Of a stretch of DNA of 64,000 nucleotides, positions 45,811-58,145 are shown piece by piece. The stretch covers positions 1,248,001 through 1,312,000 of the forward strand of contig JAHQIY010000015.1 of the NCBI GenBank assembly GCA_019054805.1, written 5' to 3'. Source of the DNA: Brachionus manjavacas. Taxonomy: Eukaryota > Rotifera > Eurotatoria > Ploima > Brachionidae. The notes under the pieces are model-generated. The model saw nothing but the letters and a program-made list of their open reading frames with translations. It ran no database searches and had not been told where the DNA came from. The translations under genes were made by a program, and so were the position numbers. Position 1 is the stretch's first letter; each line of letters starts with the position of its first letter.

Positions 45811-48800
45811 CTAATTTTATCTTTTATCAAATTTAAAATATTGAATAAAATTTTTTTCTTGAAATTTAATAATTTTTAAAATATAAACATAATTTTTTTG
45901 ACATCAGAACATAGCTTATTTTGGCACTATTAACTTTGAAAAATTAATAACAATCACAAATAATCATTTCTAATCAATCAATATTTTAGTTTGATTTTCT
46001 TCATTTAATTTTATTTTCAAAATAATTTAAATTTATTTTTGAATTCTTCGAAAGACATTTTTTTTCTTTTTTTTTTTTTTCTTCATTTTTTTTCTTTCTT
46101 CTAATTCACTTTACACAATAGAATTTTCATGTAAATTTTTTTTTAATTTTTCAATTAATTTTTCATTTTAAGATTCATAACAAAATATTTTTTTAATATT
46201 AGTGAAGGAATATTAATGTATAGTAAGATAACAAAATTAAATTTTTAAAGATATAATTAAATTTAATAAATTCCACAAAATTTCAATCGTACTAATCCTT
46301 GGTTTACTCTTTGTATTATTTTTTTAATTTTTTTAATTCAAAAGTAATAAAATTATTAAATTGATTCCAAAAAAAAAATTGATATTCTTATAATGATGCT
46401 GATAATTTAATGCTAAATCTTTTCCTTAAAGTTTCCGAATAAACGGCTTTCAAAAATTTTCTTTTATGCATTTAATTCATAATCATGTCTCAAGAGACAC
46501 TCGAATAAAGAACTCAAAAAAATTAATTAATGTGATTGGGAAAAAAATTTAGAATCTTTTAAGTATTTGAATTTTCTGAGTAATACAGTTATTTTCAAAG
46601 AGACATTGTACAAATACATTACAATTAAGAATTTTCAAAAATAATTAGGAATATTTTAATTTTTTAATTTTTTCCTTTTAATAATTAAATTTAATTTATA
46701 AAAGAATATTTATAACCCTCGTTCCATGTGCTTGCACATTAAAGCTTTCATTTAATTATTATTATATTAGTATTATATCTTTTTAAACTTTATATAAAAT
46801 CCTCGGCTCGCAATTTAATATTGAGTACCTTTTTATTAATTTAAAATCAAATCTCAAATTTATGATAGCAGAATGTTAAGTAAGCTGAAATTATTTTTTC
46901 TCAACCAGAGAATTTTTTGTTATTTTAGGATCAATTTTTTTAGCCGCGAAGCCTCGATTTAGAAAATTGGATTTTTGTTTTGAGGTGAAAATTTAAAAAA
47001 ATGCGTTCCCGATTTGAAAAAAAAGGATCCAAAAAAATCATAAAAAGTAATTTGTTATAAGAATAGTTTTTATTTTTTCTATTATGATGCTTGAATAAAA
47101 TAAAAATTTTAAAAACACTTAATAGTTTAAAAAATTATATTTCAAAATAACATTCTCATTTCTTAATGAATTTAACCTTTAATGCCTTTGAATTTTTCTT
47201 GAGAATAATTAATGCTGTAAAATCGGAAAGTTAATAAGATTCATAGAAATTGGCTATCATTACAACGAAAAAAAGAATAAAAACTCTGATTCAAAGGGCT
47301 ACAGAGATATTAGTCTGCTGAACTTTTTGGAGAATTAGATGGGCATTTAATAAAAATCGCTTGAATCGTTTCTTTTAAAGCAATAAGCTAATTAATGTCT
47401 TTTCTGATTCAAAATACAAGAGAAACTGAATAAAGAAAAAGCGAAATTTTTTTGATTCCAAGTGCTTTTCTTGAAGTATGCTATACTAGTTTAATATAAT
47501 TTTTTTTATTTAGGGTTTTGAAATTAAACAATTAAGTTTATAAAGAAATTTAATAAATTCTCATTTAAAAATTAAAGGATACAAATTTGGTTATTGATAT
47601 AAAACTGAATGTTCAGTTCAAAATTACAATTAAAATTAGAGAAATTAATTTTTTAAAATATTTTCAATTTTCAGTTCGAATTCGAACCTTTGAAGAAAAT
47701 TTTTTGCTTATTTAGAATTTTCTAGACTATAGATAACTGATTTCTTATTGAAATTAAGAGCTATTTTAGTGCCTTTAAAAGCTTAAAAAATTATATTTCA
47801 AAATAGTGCTCACAAATAAAGTTTTTTTAATTCAAAAAAATTATGTAGATGACTTGGGCACAATTTTTATCTTTAAAAAATGAGTTAAATAATTAAATTA
47901 ATTGATAAGTACATCAAAAATCAGTAAAAGTAGTTCTTTAGGTAAATACAAACAAATTTATGATTGACAAATTTAATGAAAACCAATATATTATAAGTTT
48001 TACTGCATTTACATGCCTTTTGGTTTTAGATCTATTTTTTAGATTTAATTCTCTTTAACTAAATTTTTAAAATTCTATGTAATAAAATTGTACTTTACTG
48101 TTATTTTTTATTACGATGGTTCTGAATTCCAGTGATTTTTATTTTTTTAGATTTCAATTTTTTTTTTTTTAAATGAAATAAAATATCTATTTAAAAAAAT
48201 TATTTGTCTTCTTCACTAAAGTATTTGCAGTGGCCTTCGTGTATTGAAGCTTAGATTTTTTAAATTAGATAATAAATTAGAAAATATTGATTTTATGTTT
48301 AAGAATGTTGAATATTTTTTTCAAACATAAGAGAATTAAAATTTGTTTTTTAAATTGTGAAAGCTAATCGCTGCTGCACCCGACAAAAAAATTTTATTCT
48401 CGATATTATTCTGTTAATGTATACTGATAAGAATTTTTCCAATAATGACGTCTTCATATCAAAAAATCGTATACAAATTAGGTATTCCAAAAATTTTAAA
48501 AAAAGAATTAGACAAATTATTCAATAAAATTTAAATTATATACTGAGTCCGAATAATGAGAATTCTGTCTTCAAATTTTTAATTATTCAACGCTATTGAG
48601 CCACAAAATAGGAGGAATAGTCATGTTTTTATATATTATTTTAAAACCAATTCAAAACGCTCTATTAGGTATCATTTATTTAATAAAATATGTAAAACTA
48701 ATCTCTTCTGATTAATTTCTGATAAATGTTAAATTTTGAAATATTTTATTAGATTTTTATTCAGGAAAATTGATGATTTACTTGGAAAAATTCAATTGTT

Positions 48801-49722
48801 GAAATTTACACAATTAATTATAAGCAATTTTAATGTCAAAATAAATAATTAGCTTCTGAATAAAGATAAATTCAACTCAATTTCTAATTTTTACTTTCGA
48901 AATTTAAGCTTTTTAATTGGAAAATTTTTAAATTATGAGTAAACTATTTAATTAAAATATTCATTAAAAAAGCACAAATTTTACATTAGAAACCATTTTT
49001 GCTTTATGATACTTTTAAAGAACATAGAATGCTTTATTTTTTTGTTAGCACTTGAAACATTTTTTTAAGTTTTCTATTCTATTTATTTTTCTATATCATT
49101 TTCTGTCTTTCTCCGAAGGAGCTTTGACTTGACATAGATATAAAAATCAAAGAATAAATTTTTTTTATTAAATAGAATTTCTGGTTTAAAGTTTGGCAAT
49201 CAAACGAAACTGAAATATGTTTTATCAAGATTGATGAATTTAGCACAAAATGAAACTAATTATGGATTTCGAGGCATTGAATAAATTAAATCGTTGCTTC
49301 TATTGATTTTATGAGTGAAAATTTTACAAATAAAAGATTATATTTATTTAAATTTTTTTCACTTAATAAAAAAAATAATTTGTTTGATTTACTAAATATT
49401 GTTTGCACTAGAATGAGCTTAAAAATTAGATTTGCATGCAAATTTTTCCAAATCTTTATCAAGACATCTAATGAGACCAAAAATAAAATATGATAATAAT
49501 TTTAAGTTCCATCAAAATTGATTTATTTTCCTCTATCTATTTTTTCTAATTACTGAAAACGGCTTCAATAACCAAAAACAAAACTTTTTATCAGAAAATT
49601 GTTTTTTTGCTTCAAAGGAAACTATGTAAAGTTCTTATTTTGAGCATTTTCTCTGATACAATTTAAGATGAATAATCGATATGAAAATTTCCCTACTGAT
49701 TAAAGCTTTTAAATAATCAAAA
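45811..49722. other. Non-coding region upstream of GluN1
   Basis: 3.9 kb with no supported gene. It contains T-rich tracts (46045-46115) and two copies of TTAAAAAATTATATTTCAAA near 47130 and 47785. No RNA gene was seen. The GluN1 promoter probably lies at its right end. Confidence 0.5.
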
Positions 49723-52700
49723 ATGACTTTTCTGAAAGTATGTGTCCTCAGCCTTGTGATCGGACTGGCACTAGGCATGAAACAAGTGACCAATTTGACT
49801 GTGGGCTTTGTCTATTGCGAGCCCGAAGAGCTAGCAAGAGTGGAGCAAATTATTGGCGAATTGAATGATGAAATAATTAGCATGAATTCCAAATCGAGGA
49901 TTTCTATGTCACTAAAAGCTCAAAGACTCAAATCAAACGACAATACTATTTCTGTATCTTTGTCTGTTTGCCAAAACTTGATAAAAAATTCCGTATATGC
50001 GGTAGTGGTCGGTAAAAGCGACTGCTTAGCAGACCAAGGCGAATATTTGAGTTCAAACATTGACCATGACTTTGTCAGCACTCTGTCAGCAGTAGCATTC
50101 ACTTGCGCTTATTATCAGATTCCAATCATAGATTTGTATAGCAGAGATGCAGTTTATACAGATTTTGTAAAAATTTAATTAAATAATTCAGAATTTTTTT
50201 ATCAGCAGTTTTTTTAGAGTATATTCAGCACTTTTGTTAGAATGTCTCCTGCCTATTTTCACCAAGCGAGCATATGGCTCGAGCTTTTGAAAAAATTCCA
50301 ATGGAAATCAGTCAATTTAATTCATAGCAGTGACAATGAAGGAAAAATGATCGCCTCTAAATTCCATTATTTAGCCGATCATTATGAAATAAAGGTAATT
50401 AAAAAAAAATTTTTTTTATTCAAATTTTAATCAAAAAATGTTAGGTCGTTAGCGAAATTGAATATACGCCTAATAAGATTAATTACAATGATGTTGTTAA
50501 GAATCTAATCGAGTCGAATTCAAGGGTCTTTCTATTACAAGCAGAGTAGGTGACAAAAATTTTTTTTTTAATTTAATTAAATTTAAATTTAGACCCAATG
50601 ACGCATTAAAAATTCTTAAACAAGCCCAACAAAATGATTTACTATCCGACGGAAATGTTTGGATAGCTAATGACCAAATTTTTGACCACAAGTCTTTGCC
50701 GGGATTTGTAAATGGTAATGGGAGTTTTTTTCTTATCAAGGTTAAATTTAATGCAAAAGGTCTTCTGATGCCTGAGTACGTGGAAGAGCTGGATATTGTT
50801 TATTATGCTTTTTCGCTGGTAAAAAAAGCCTATGAAGGTTTGTACACTTATCAGATTAAACCACCACCTAATGACTGCAGCGAAAATGGCTTGAATTGGG
50901 AATTGGGAAAAAAAATTTATGAGTATTGATCAATTTTATTTTTTTTTAATTTTTGTCTTACTTTTTCAACTAAGGGAAATTATTTTCAATCATCATCAAT
51001 TTGATGACAAAAAAATAGAATTCGATGACGATGGAGACCGAATATCGACTAAGTTTAACATTATAAATTTTGTCAATAGCAAACAAACTAAAGTTGGAGA
51101 GATATCATCGGATTCAAATAAACTTAATTTAAATTTAAATGAATCGAAAATAATTTGGCCTGGCCATACTAGTCAAAAACCGGATGGAACCAAATGGTCA
51201 TCAAAATTTCGAATAGTTTTAATTGAAGAAAAGCCATTCGTTTTCAAAATTCCAAAGCCAAACTCAAAAAAATGCTCTCAAGTTCTGAACAATTCATTTG
51301 AATGTCCTTGGTCTTATAGTAAATTTGAATATTTTTTCATTTTTTTTATTTCTTATCAATTTTTAAGAAAATAAATCTAAATTATATTGTTGTTATGGTT
51401 ATTGTATTGATTTGATTAGAAAAATATCAGAGTCTTTGAATTTTCAGTACGAGCTTTATCTGGTTCCAGACAGCCTTTACGGCGACTTGGTAAGCTAAAC
51501 TTTTATTATCTAGAATTATAAGATTTAAACCAGAAAAAAATGGCAGAATTCAGATAAACAATGGAATGGGTTGATGGGAGAATTGGTCAATGACCGAGCT
51601 GATTTAATACTTGCACCATTTACCATAAACCCAGAGCGAGCTCAGTATGTCGATTTTACAAAACCATTCAAATATCAAGGAATAACAATTTTGGTTAAGA
51701 GAGTAAAAGCTTTTCTTTTTTTTCAGTAAAGAAATAAATAATTTTTTATTGTCATTAAAATTTAAGAAAGAAAGTGATTCAAGCTTGGTGTCTTTTTTGC
51801 AGCCCTTTGAAGATGGTCTATGGATTATTATTTTTCTTTCAGTTCATGTAGTCGCTCTAGTTTTGTATCTACTAGACCGATTTAGTCCTTTTGGAAAATT
51901 CAAGCTATCCAAAACAGAAAATACAGAAGAGGACGCATTGAACTTGTCGCGCGCCATATGGTTTACTTGGGGTGTCTTGCTTAATTCTGGTATTGGAGAA
52001 GGAACTCCGCGCAGCTTTAGTGCTAGAGTTCTCGGAATGGTATGGGCCGGATTTACTATGATAATGTTGGCCTCTTACACTGCCAATTTGGCCGCTTTTT
52101 TGGTCTTGGATCGACCTGAGGCAAGCATCACTGGAATCAATGATGCAAGAGTAAATAAGGAAAAAAATAATTATTTCTTTTAATATTTTTAAAAGCTAAG
52201 AAATCCATCGGAAAATTTTAGCTATGCTTCAGTCAAAGGCAGTGCTGTTGAGCGCTATTTTAAACGCCAAGTTGAACTAAGCACTATGTATAGAACAATG
52301 GAGAATAAAAATTATAAAACTGCCGAGCAAGCAATAGAAGATTTGAGAAATGAGTATAATTAATTTAAATTATTCATTTTTATTTTTAAACTTTATTTTT
52401 TAATTTTTATTTTCCAATTTCTATTAGTAAAATTCAAGCTTTCATTTGGGACTCAGCTCGTTTGGAGTATGAAGCGCGCAAATCATGTGATTTTATTACG
52501 ACTGGTGAGCTTTTTGGCCGTTCTAGCTATGCACTGGCTCTCAAAAAGGGAAATCCATGGCTGCCCAAAATTTCACTGAATATTCTTGGTCTACATGAAG
52601 ATGGCTTCATTGAAGATTTGGACAAAGAATGGATACTGCTCAACAACACATCTTGTCAAGAAAAGGACTCTTCGCCGAGCACCTTGGGACTTACAAATAT

Positions 52701-53108
52701 GGCAGGTATGGTGTGCAAAAATTTAAAATGCAAATTTATAAATATTTATTATCTAAATGACAAGGTGTCTTTATATTGGTTGCTGCTGGAATCATATTCG
52801 GCATTTTTGTGATAATAATCGAGATTACCTACAAGAACCTAAAGGACAAAAAAGTTCGTCAGCATGACATATCTCGCAATGCGTTTGCTACGTGGAGAAA
52901 AAATGTGGAAAAAAGAAAGCTTAGGGCAACCCAAGGATCAGTTGCTGAAGCGAGGCAATCGAGAGACGGATTTTTGAAGATTCCTCTACAAAAAAGCACC
53001 ATCAACAATTTAATGGTAAAAAATCCAGATAAAAAATATGCGGTCAATGCTAATGTAGCAAACAATGTTCCCAGAAAATTAGTCAAAACACCTGAAATTA
53101 TAGACTAG
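49723..53108 (+). CDS. GRIN1: NMDA-type glutamate receptor subunit GluN1
   Basis: The obligatory glycine-binding subunit of NMDA receptors. Eleven exons join in phase for 945 residues: 49723-50166, 50218-50394, 50445-50545, 50593-50922, 50975-51318, 51368-51489, 51547-51702, 51767-52150, 52196-52353, 52428-52705, 52765-53108. A signal peptide is followed by the amino-terminal domain. The ligand-binding domain shows [10 protein letters not shown] and [12 protein letters not shown] with the agonist-carboxylate Arg. M1 begins in [10 protein letters not shown], the pore loop is [12 protein letters not shown] with the Mg2+/Ca2+ Asn, and M3 carries [19 protein letters not shown] keeps the glycine-amine Asp, and M4 leads into a basic tail. 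The Ser that contacts the ligand carboxylate (S688 in human GluN1, numbering from memory) is Ala here (KGSAVER). Confidence 0.97.
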
Positions 53109-53199
53109 ATTTTTTTTTTCTTAAATAAATTTTTAATTCTAAATTTTTAATAGCTTTATTTGTAATAAAAATGAATCAAAGCGTTTACATCTGAATGCT

Positions 53200-53717
53200 T
53201 CAATAATTATGGGAAGTAAATTGCTGAATAAATTCCAATTGTTCAGTTTCTTTTTTGACTAAAGAATCATACTGATTACTCAGTCGTTCCAGTTCCATTT
53301 TACGCTCAACATACAAAGCCTTCAGTTGCATGACTTGACCCTCGGCTTGCTTCTGCATTGACTTGGTCGCATTCCGAGATCCAATCGCCTAGTGCAACAA
53401 AAATCAATTTAAAACCTAAATTTCAATCCATTTTTCTAAATACCTTCATTTTTTCTTTCTCGACTAGCTTCGATATTTCATCAAATTTTTCAGAAAAATA
53501 TTGAACTATCTTTTGAAATTCCAGAATTCCTTTAGTTGAAAATTTTGATAGAAAATTTATCTATTCAAGTCTAAAAACTAGTTAAATTACTGTCGACAAA
53601 ATCCTTGCACTCGTCTTTGAGCTCTGTTGTTTGCTGCGCACTTTCGGGGTCCAAGAGGCGAATTTTGTTCAAGTCGTCCAAGTAGAGACCAGCATTGGAT
53701 AAGGCTTCTTCTGCCAT
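53200..53717 (-). CDS. IFT20: IFT20, intraflagellar transport IFT-B subunit
   Basis: IFT20 works in the IFT-B complex and in Golgi-to-cilium traffic. Exons 53717-53591, 53529-53444 and 53388-53200 join in phase for 133 residues, against 132 in human as I recall. The conserved N-terminal block [20 protein letters not shown] runs into [10 protein letters not shown]. The middle has EFQKIV and EKEKMKAIGSRN, and the C-terminal coiled coil has the [14 protein letters not shown] repeat and ends [11 protein letters not shown]. It is tail-to-tail with GluN1: only 91 bp lie between the two stop codons, so the 3' UTRs probably overlap. Its presence implies a ciliated animal. Confidence 0.95.
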
Positions 53718-55580
53718 TTATCAAATCTGTTTTTTTGAGAATATTTTTTAAAAATTTCAATATTTTTAAGTAGGACTTGGAATTTTTGTTGTCATGGAAA
53801 CGCAGTTTTAAAATTTTGCTATGACACAAATAAGACATTATCAAGGATTAATAAATAATCTAGTCGATCAAATAAAAGAATTTCTAAAAATATGAGCTTA
53901 TCTTTGGAGATTTAGTTTCCACTGGATCAAAATGACAATTTTAAGCAAAATCAGTAAAGCTTTATATTTGCTAATCAAATTTCAATTAAAAATATTAAAT
54001 GCCATTTTTAATTCAACTGATTTGTAATTTATTTTTCTACACTGCTGCGATCCTTCGAAGACTAATAAATGGCTTGTTTTTGATCTAGAAAAAAAGGAAT
54101 CACACATCAAGGTTTATCTAAAGCTGATTACAACAAAACCGGTCTGTTTCAAAATACCTCAAAAATTAAAATTTTCTAATTACTATTCAAAATAGTTTTA
54201 TTCAATTTATTCAAAAAAAAATTTATTATTTGATTAAGAAATTTATTGCATTTAAAAAAATTTATATTATTAAAATTTACACAACCAAATGCGCTCAAGC
54301 GCTCTTTAATTGAGAAAATTTTCAATTGTTTTCAAATTGGTTGATTATTTTTGATTGATAAAGCGAAATTTGAATTGTGAGTGTCCACAAAGTGTTTGAC
54401 TCAAAAAAATGCGGAATCAAAAATTAGCATAATAATTTAAAATTTCCAAGTAAAAAATTTGAAAAATAAAAAAATGATAAAATTGTTTTTTTTCAAAGTA
54501 ACCTCGACACATAAACTAGATTTAAATTTAAGCTAATATCAGATCTCACTGTTGACTTAAATGGAGGAATCTAAAATTTTGTGCGAGAATCAAAACTTTG
54601 TTTTACAGACTGTTTTAGTCATGTTGAATTTTATATAAAATAAACAATCTATGTTTTTCGATTAATCATGATGTTTTTTAAAACAAAAGACAAGTGAATC
54701 AGAGGTTGTTTAAAATCCCCTTAAAACATCAATGAATTGTTCAACCCTCTTGATTTTTAAATTTCAAATCAAAAACTATCAAAACCAAAATCAACAAAAT
54801 TATTAATTTTACAAATATTAAAATTCCTGATTAAAATTTAAAAAATATGATCATAGCATAATCTTTGAATAAAACCCAATTTAATATTGATAAAACGTGC
54901 CAAAAAATGATAGAAAAATTTAAAAAACACTTAATTTATATAATTTACAATTAAGTAAAAAGTACTTATTTTTATAAAATTATAAAGTATTGAATTATTA
55001 TTGCTCAAAACTGTATTGTCACTTGGTTAAGAGATTTGTTTTATGAGTTGGTAAAATTTTTGAGATAAAAAAGAGTTTAGTTAAAATCAAATTCGAGTCG
55101 ATTTTAATTTGAAAAAAAGTTAAGTAAAAATTTAAGTGGTCTTCAAAAGTAGGGACATGTTTCCACGTTTTTACCATAGCAAATCTGGCCTATTGGTAAG
55201 TTAAATGTGTCTAAAAGCCAAAAATTTTTGACACTGGTAAAGTTGGTGAGATTCATAAAATATTAAAGCTTAGTGAACGGCAGCTAATGCCGAAAAATAG
55301 AACAATTTCTAATTTCAACTTTGAAATCATAATTTTAAATACGAAATTGCTTATAGAGAAAAGCTTGATTTTAGATCATGTACTTCAGGCATGATTAGTG
55401 CATATTGAGCTAGTATTTAAGGAATTCTTCGAGTCTGTTCAGAGCCAAAACAATTTCTAATTTAGCCCAATTTAGATTTAAACTCATAATTGGATGATAA
55501 AAGACTCATCAGTAGCCTTTCCTAAGAAATTTTGGAAATCTGTAAGTGACATTTTTACTTTTTAAATTGGCATTAACTTT
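53718..55580. other. Non-coding spacer
   Basis: A/T-rich. At 55157-55195 an ATG frame reads MFPRFYHSKSGLL and ends on a perfect GTAAGT donor, which may be a lone first exon. No partner exon in matching phase was found before the ORF at 55632. Confidence 0.4.
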
Positions 55581-55631
55581 TTGAGCCTAGGAGCCTACGT
55601 CCTGTGGTGGCAAAGCTGTAATAAGATAAAA

Positions 55632-55847
55632 ATGGTAAAAGAAAACTGGTCAAACAAGGAACCGTGTGCGAACAACGCGGACAACAGTGCACCGGGTTCA
55701 ACTGCTCCAGCGGGACTAGGCTCGGAATCCAAAAGCAGCCCAAGCGTCCAAACGCACTCAAAGACGCCGCTCAACTCCCAGGCGGCAGCGAATCCGTGGG
55801 GCGATTACATAAGCAAACAAAATTTTTTAGATATGCATTTTTGTTAG
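55632..55847 (+). CDS. Small G+C-rich ORF, unrecognised
   Basis: A 71-codon frame from an ATG (MVKENWSNKEPC) to a stop after NFLDMHFC. It stands out as a G+C island, with G/C at roughly half of third positions in a region otherwise near-pure A/T. The middle is Ser/Ala/Pro-rich and disordered-looking (NADNSAPGSTAPAGLGSESK). The tail NPWGDYISKQNFLDMHFC looks more structured. The same frame stays open about 20 codons further upstream, with hydrophobic LSLGAYVLWWQSC before the ATG, so the true N-terminus could come from a spliced exon. The other frame through the island is also open, so frame choice is not certain. Confidence 0.4.
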   Translation: MVKENWSNKEPCANNADNSAPGSTAPAGLGSESKSSPSVQTHSKTPLNSQAAANPWGDYISKQNFLDMHFC

Positions 55848-57185
55848 TTTACAAAAATCAAACAATTTATTCAATTTTTTTATTATATTTAATTTTATCT
55901 TAGAATAAACAATAAACATATTTTTTACTTCTTGTTTTAAAACCTCAGACGATCTTCAGGGTTGTTCTGTGAGCGATAAATTTCACAAAAAAGAAAAAGA
56001 GTAACAACTAAATCTTGTTGAAACTCAAACTCTGTTTTTTTGTTGAAATTTTGAAGAGTCTTAATCTTTATTGAATTACCTTTAAGATGGATAAACACAG
56101 AAATTTAATCTCCTAAGAAATTCGCTACAACATAAAAAGTTCGACTTGTTTATAAAAAAATTGTCGACTAGAACAACCAAAAATTGTCAATTTATATTAG
56201 TTGAAAATTCTTGCCAGGATTACTTTATCTAAAATAAAAGTTATCTTTTTTCTAAGCCTCCACAGTTTATTATCTTTTATTTTTTTTGTTTTTTGTTATT
56301 AAAACTCCTACGCTGATGCAATTGCTTTGCGTATAAATATATCACCAAATTGTTTCATATTTAGTTCGAAAACTTAATTCTCTCTATTTACCATTTGACA
56401 TTTTGCCAAATCAAGTCGGTAAATTTATAGTGCACTCCTACATTTTTTTATTAAATTAATTTTGAAATTAAATTAAAATGAGAACTTTTTTTAATAAAAA
56501 AATTTCTTTTTTTCTAACAACTGTTAATGAGTCATTAGCTGTGTGCAGGAAGCACATTGTGTGAATCACTAGATGCTAGTGACAAGAGTAAGTGTGCGCA
56601 GAAGACAGAAGGGGGCGCTTTTTTTTTCATTTTTCGATTGCATTGCAAAAGGTATGCTTCGAATCAAATTCACTAGAAAATGAATCATATTCTCATTTTG
56701 AATTGAGAAAATTTTGTAAAATTCTTGGGTATATAAGAAAAAAAAAATTTGAAAAATTATTCAATAATTTAGCGCGGGAATAGTTCCGTTTGAGTTTTGG
56801 CTTCGCATGGCACTTGTCTATGCGCAGATAAGATAAAGCAATTTGATTACGGTACTTTTTTTTTGTTTTTAATTTTTATTGAGTTTGTCAAGAACAATTT
56901 AAATTACAAGTTAAATATCAGAGATAGCTTTTCTATTTAGTTGAAGTTTCAGAGCTTAATTTTAAATTTAAATTTTTTTTTTTATTACCTTAATTTAATG
57001 TCGCATGTTAAATTATTTCAATGCAAAATAGACAACTTAAATTAATTTCAAAATTTTTTTTCTCCAAATCTCTTTCTTCATTTGCTTCAACTCAAAAAAT
57101 AAATATTTAACTTTTTTTTTTGTTCTGAAAACAAGAAAACAAAATTTATTTTCTCTCTATATGAAGATTAAAATTGGCCCAACAC
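55848..57185. other. Non-coding spacer and probable bZIP promoter/5' UTR
   Basis: No gene seen. Contains T-rich tracts and a few less A/T-rich stretches (56570-56640). The part next to 57186 is probably the 5' UTR of the bZIP gene. Confidence 0.5.
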
Positions 57186-58145
57186 ATGATACAAATGCCT
57201 CCAAATTTTTATCTGTTCGCCACTAGCAGCAAAACACCGCCACCACAAGCAAACTCCGCCAATACAAACAACATTACTAACCCACCTTCGATTAGTAATC
57301 CAATTTATCTCATAAATTCCGAGGATAGTTTGGACGATCTGCTATCACTCGACTACAACATGTCCGACTCGAACTCGTACGGGCACGGCTTCGACGACTT
57401 GGTCGACTACAATGTGCAGCCACTGCTGCCGAGCTTCGAGCCTGTGGCCCAGGAATACCGGGCGCAGTCGGCGCCAGGAGGCTTCGGCGAGATAAAAACC
57501 GAGCCCGGGTTCAACGACGACACCCAGTCCTCGTTTAACCCTGCGGGCGACTCGCCGAGGCCAGTCACCGAAAAAGTGGTGAACAAAAAAAATGGCAAAG
57601 AGCAAATTTATGTCAAATGGGGGCCGATAAAAGTTCGGCCGCGGCAGCGCCCTGCGCCCACGCTCGCCTCGGGCCGCAAGTCCAAGAATACGGTGCTGTC
57701 GCCCGACGAGGAACGCAAGCGCGAGGAAAGGCGCAAGCGGAACCGCGAGGCTGCCGAAAAGTGCAAGCAAAACAGGGAAAGTGTTGTCAAAAGCTTGGAG
57801 AAGAACTACGAAAGTTTGGTTAGTGAGCAAAAAAAATTGTTGTTTGAACAGGACAGTTTGTTGAAGGAAAAAAGTAGACTGCTGCAATTGTTGAATGAGG
57901 AACAGGCGCCTAGTGGAAGTTCTGTATATAGCCCGGAATTGGGCAATGCATACCAACCGTATGCATTCGCCAGTGTTTCTCAATATCCGGCCTATCCGTA
58001 CCAAATGAACCAGAACCAGTACTACATGAATTCTCAGCAGTCAAATGGCATGGCCCAGTCAAGCCAGTCGACAATGCCAAATTACAGCAACCAAATGCAG
58101 CCGACTTCGTACAATTTCGACCCAGCAAACCAATGGAACCAATGA
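57186..58145 (+). CDS. bZIP transcription factor, AP-1 (Fos/ATF3)-like
   Basis: A nuclear dimeric DNA-binding factor. A single exon of 319 residues from MIQMPPNF; no earlier in-frame ATG exists. Residues about 40-75 form an acidic/hydrophobic activation-like region (SEDSLDDLLSLDY). IKTEP (near residue 103) matches the SUMO consensus. The basic region RRKRNREAAEKCKQNR has the bZIP N-x7-R/K spacing and the AA..C pattern of Fos, Jun and ATF3, with Lys where most members have Arg. A perfect five-heptad leucine zipper follows (SLEKNYESL...KKLL...DSLL...SRLL). The C-terminus is Tyr/Gln/Asn-rich. Codon use is G+C-rich, unlike the flanks. Subfamily (Fos versus ATF3 versus other) cannot be fixed from motifs alone. 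Confidence 0.88.
   Translation: MIQMPPNFYLFATSSKTPPPQANSANTNNITNPPSISNPIYLINSEDSLDDLLSLDYNMSDSNSYGHGFDDLVDYNVQPLLPSFEPVAQEYRAQSAPGGFGEIKTEPGFNDDTQSSFNPAGDSPRPVTEKVVNKKNGKEQIYVKWGPIKVRPRQRPAPTLASGRKSKNTVLSPDEERKREERRKRNREAAEKCKQNRESVVKSLEKNYESLVSEQKKLLFEQDSLLKEKSRLLQLLNEEQAPSGSSVYSPELGNAYQPYAFASVSQYPAYPYQMNQNQYYMNSQQSNGMAQSSQSTMPNYSNQMQPTSYNFDPANQWNQ

Noticed and set aside
50711..50736. A 26-nt GT...AG stretch in GluN1 exon 4
   Set aside because: Too short for an intron here, and removal shifts the frame; it reads through as NGSFFLIK.
57345..58004. 219-codon open frame antisense to the bZIP gene
   Set aside because: It is the complement of G+C-rich bZIP codons; Arg/Leu/Phe-rich with no domain, while the sense strand has a perfect bZIP.
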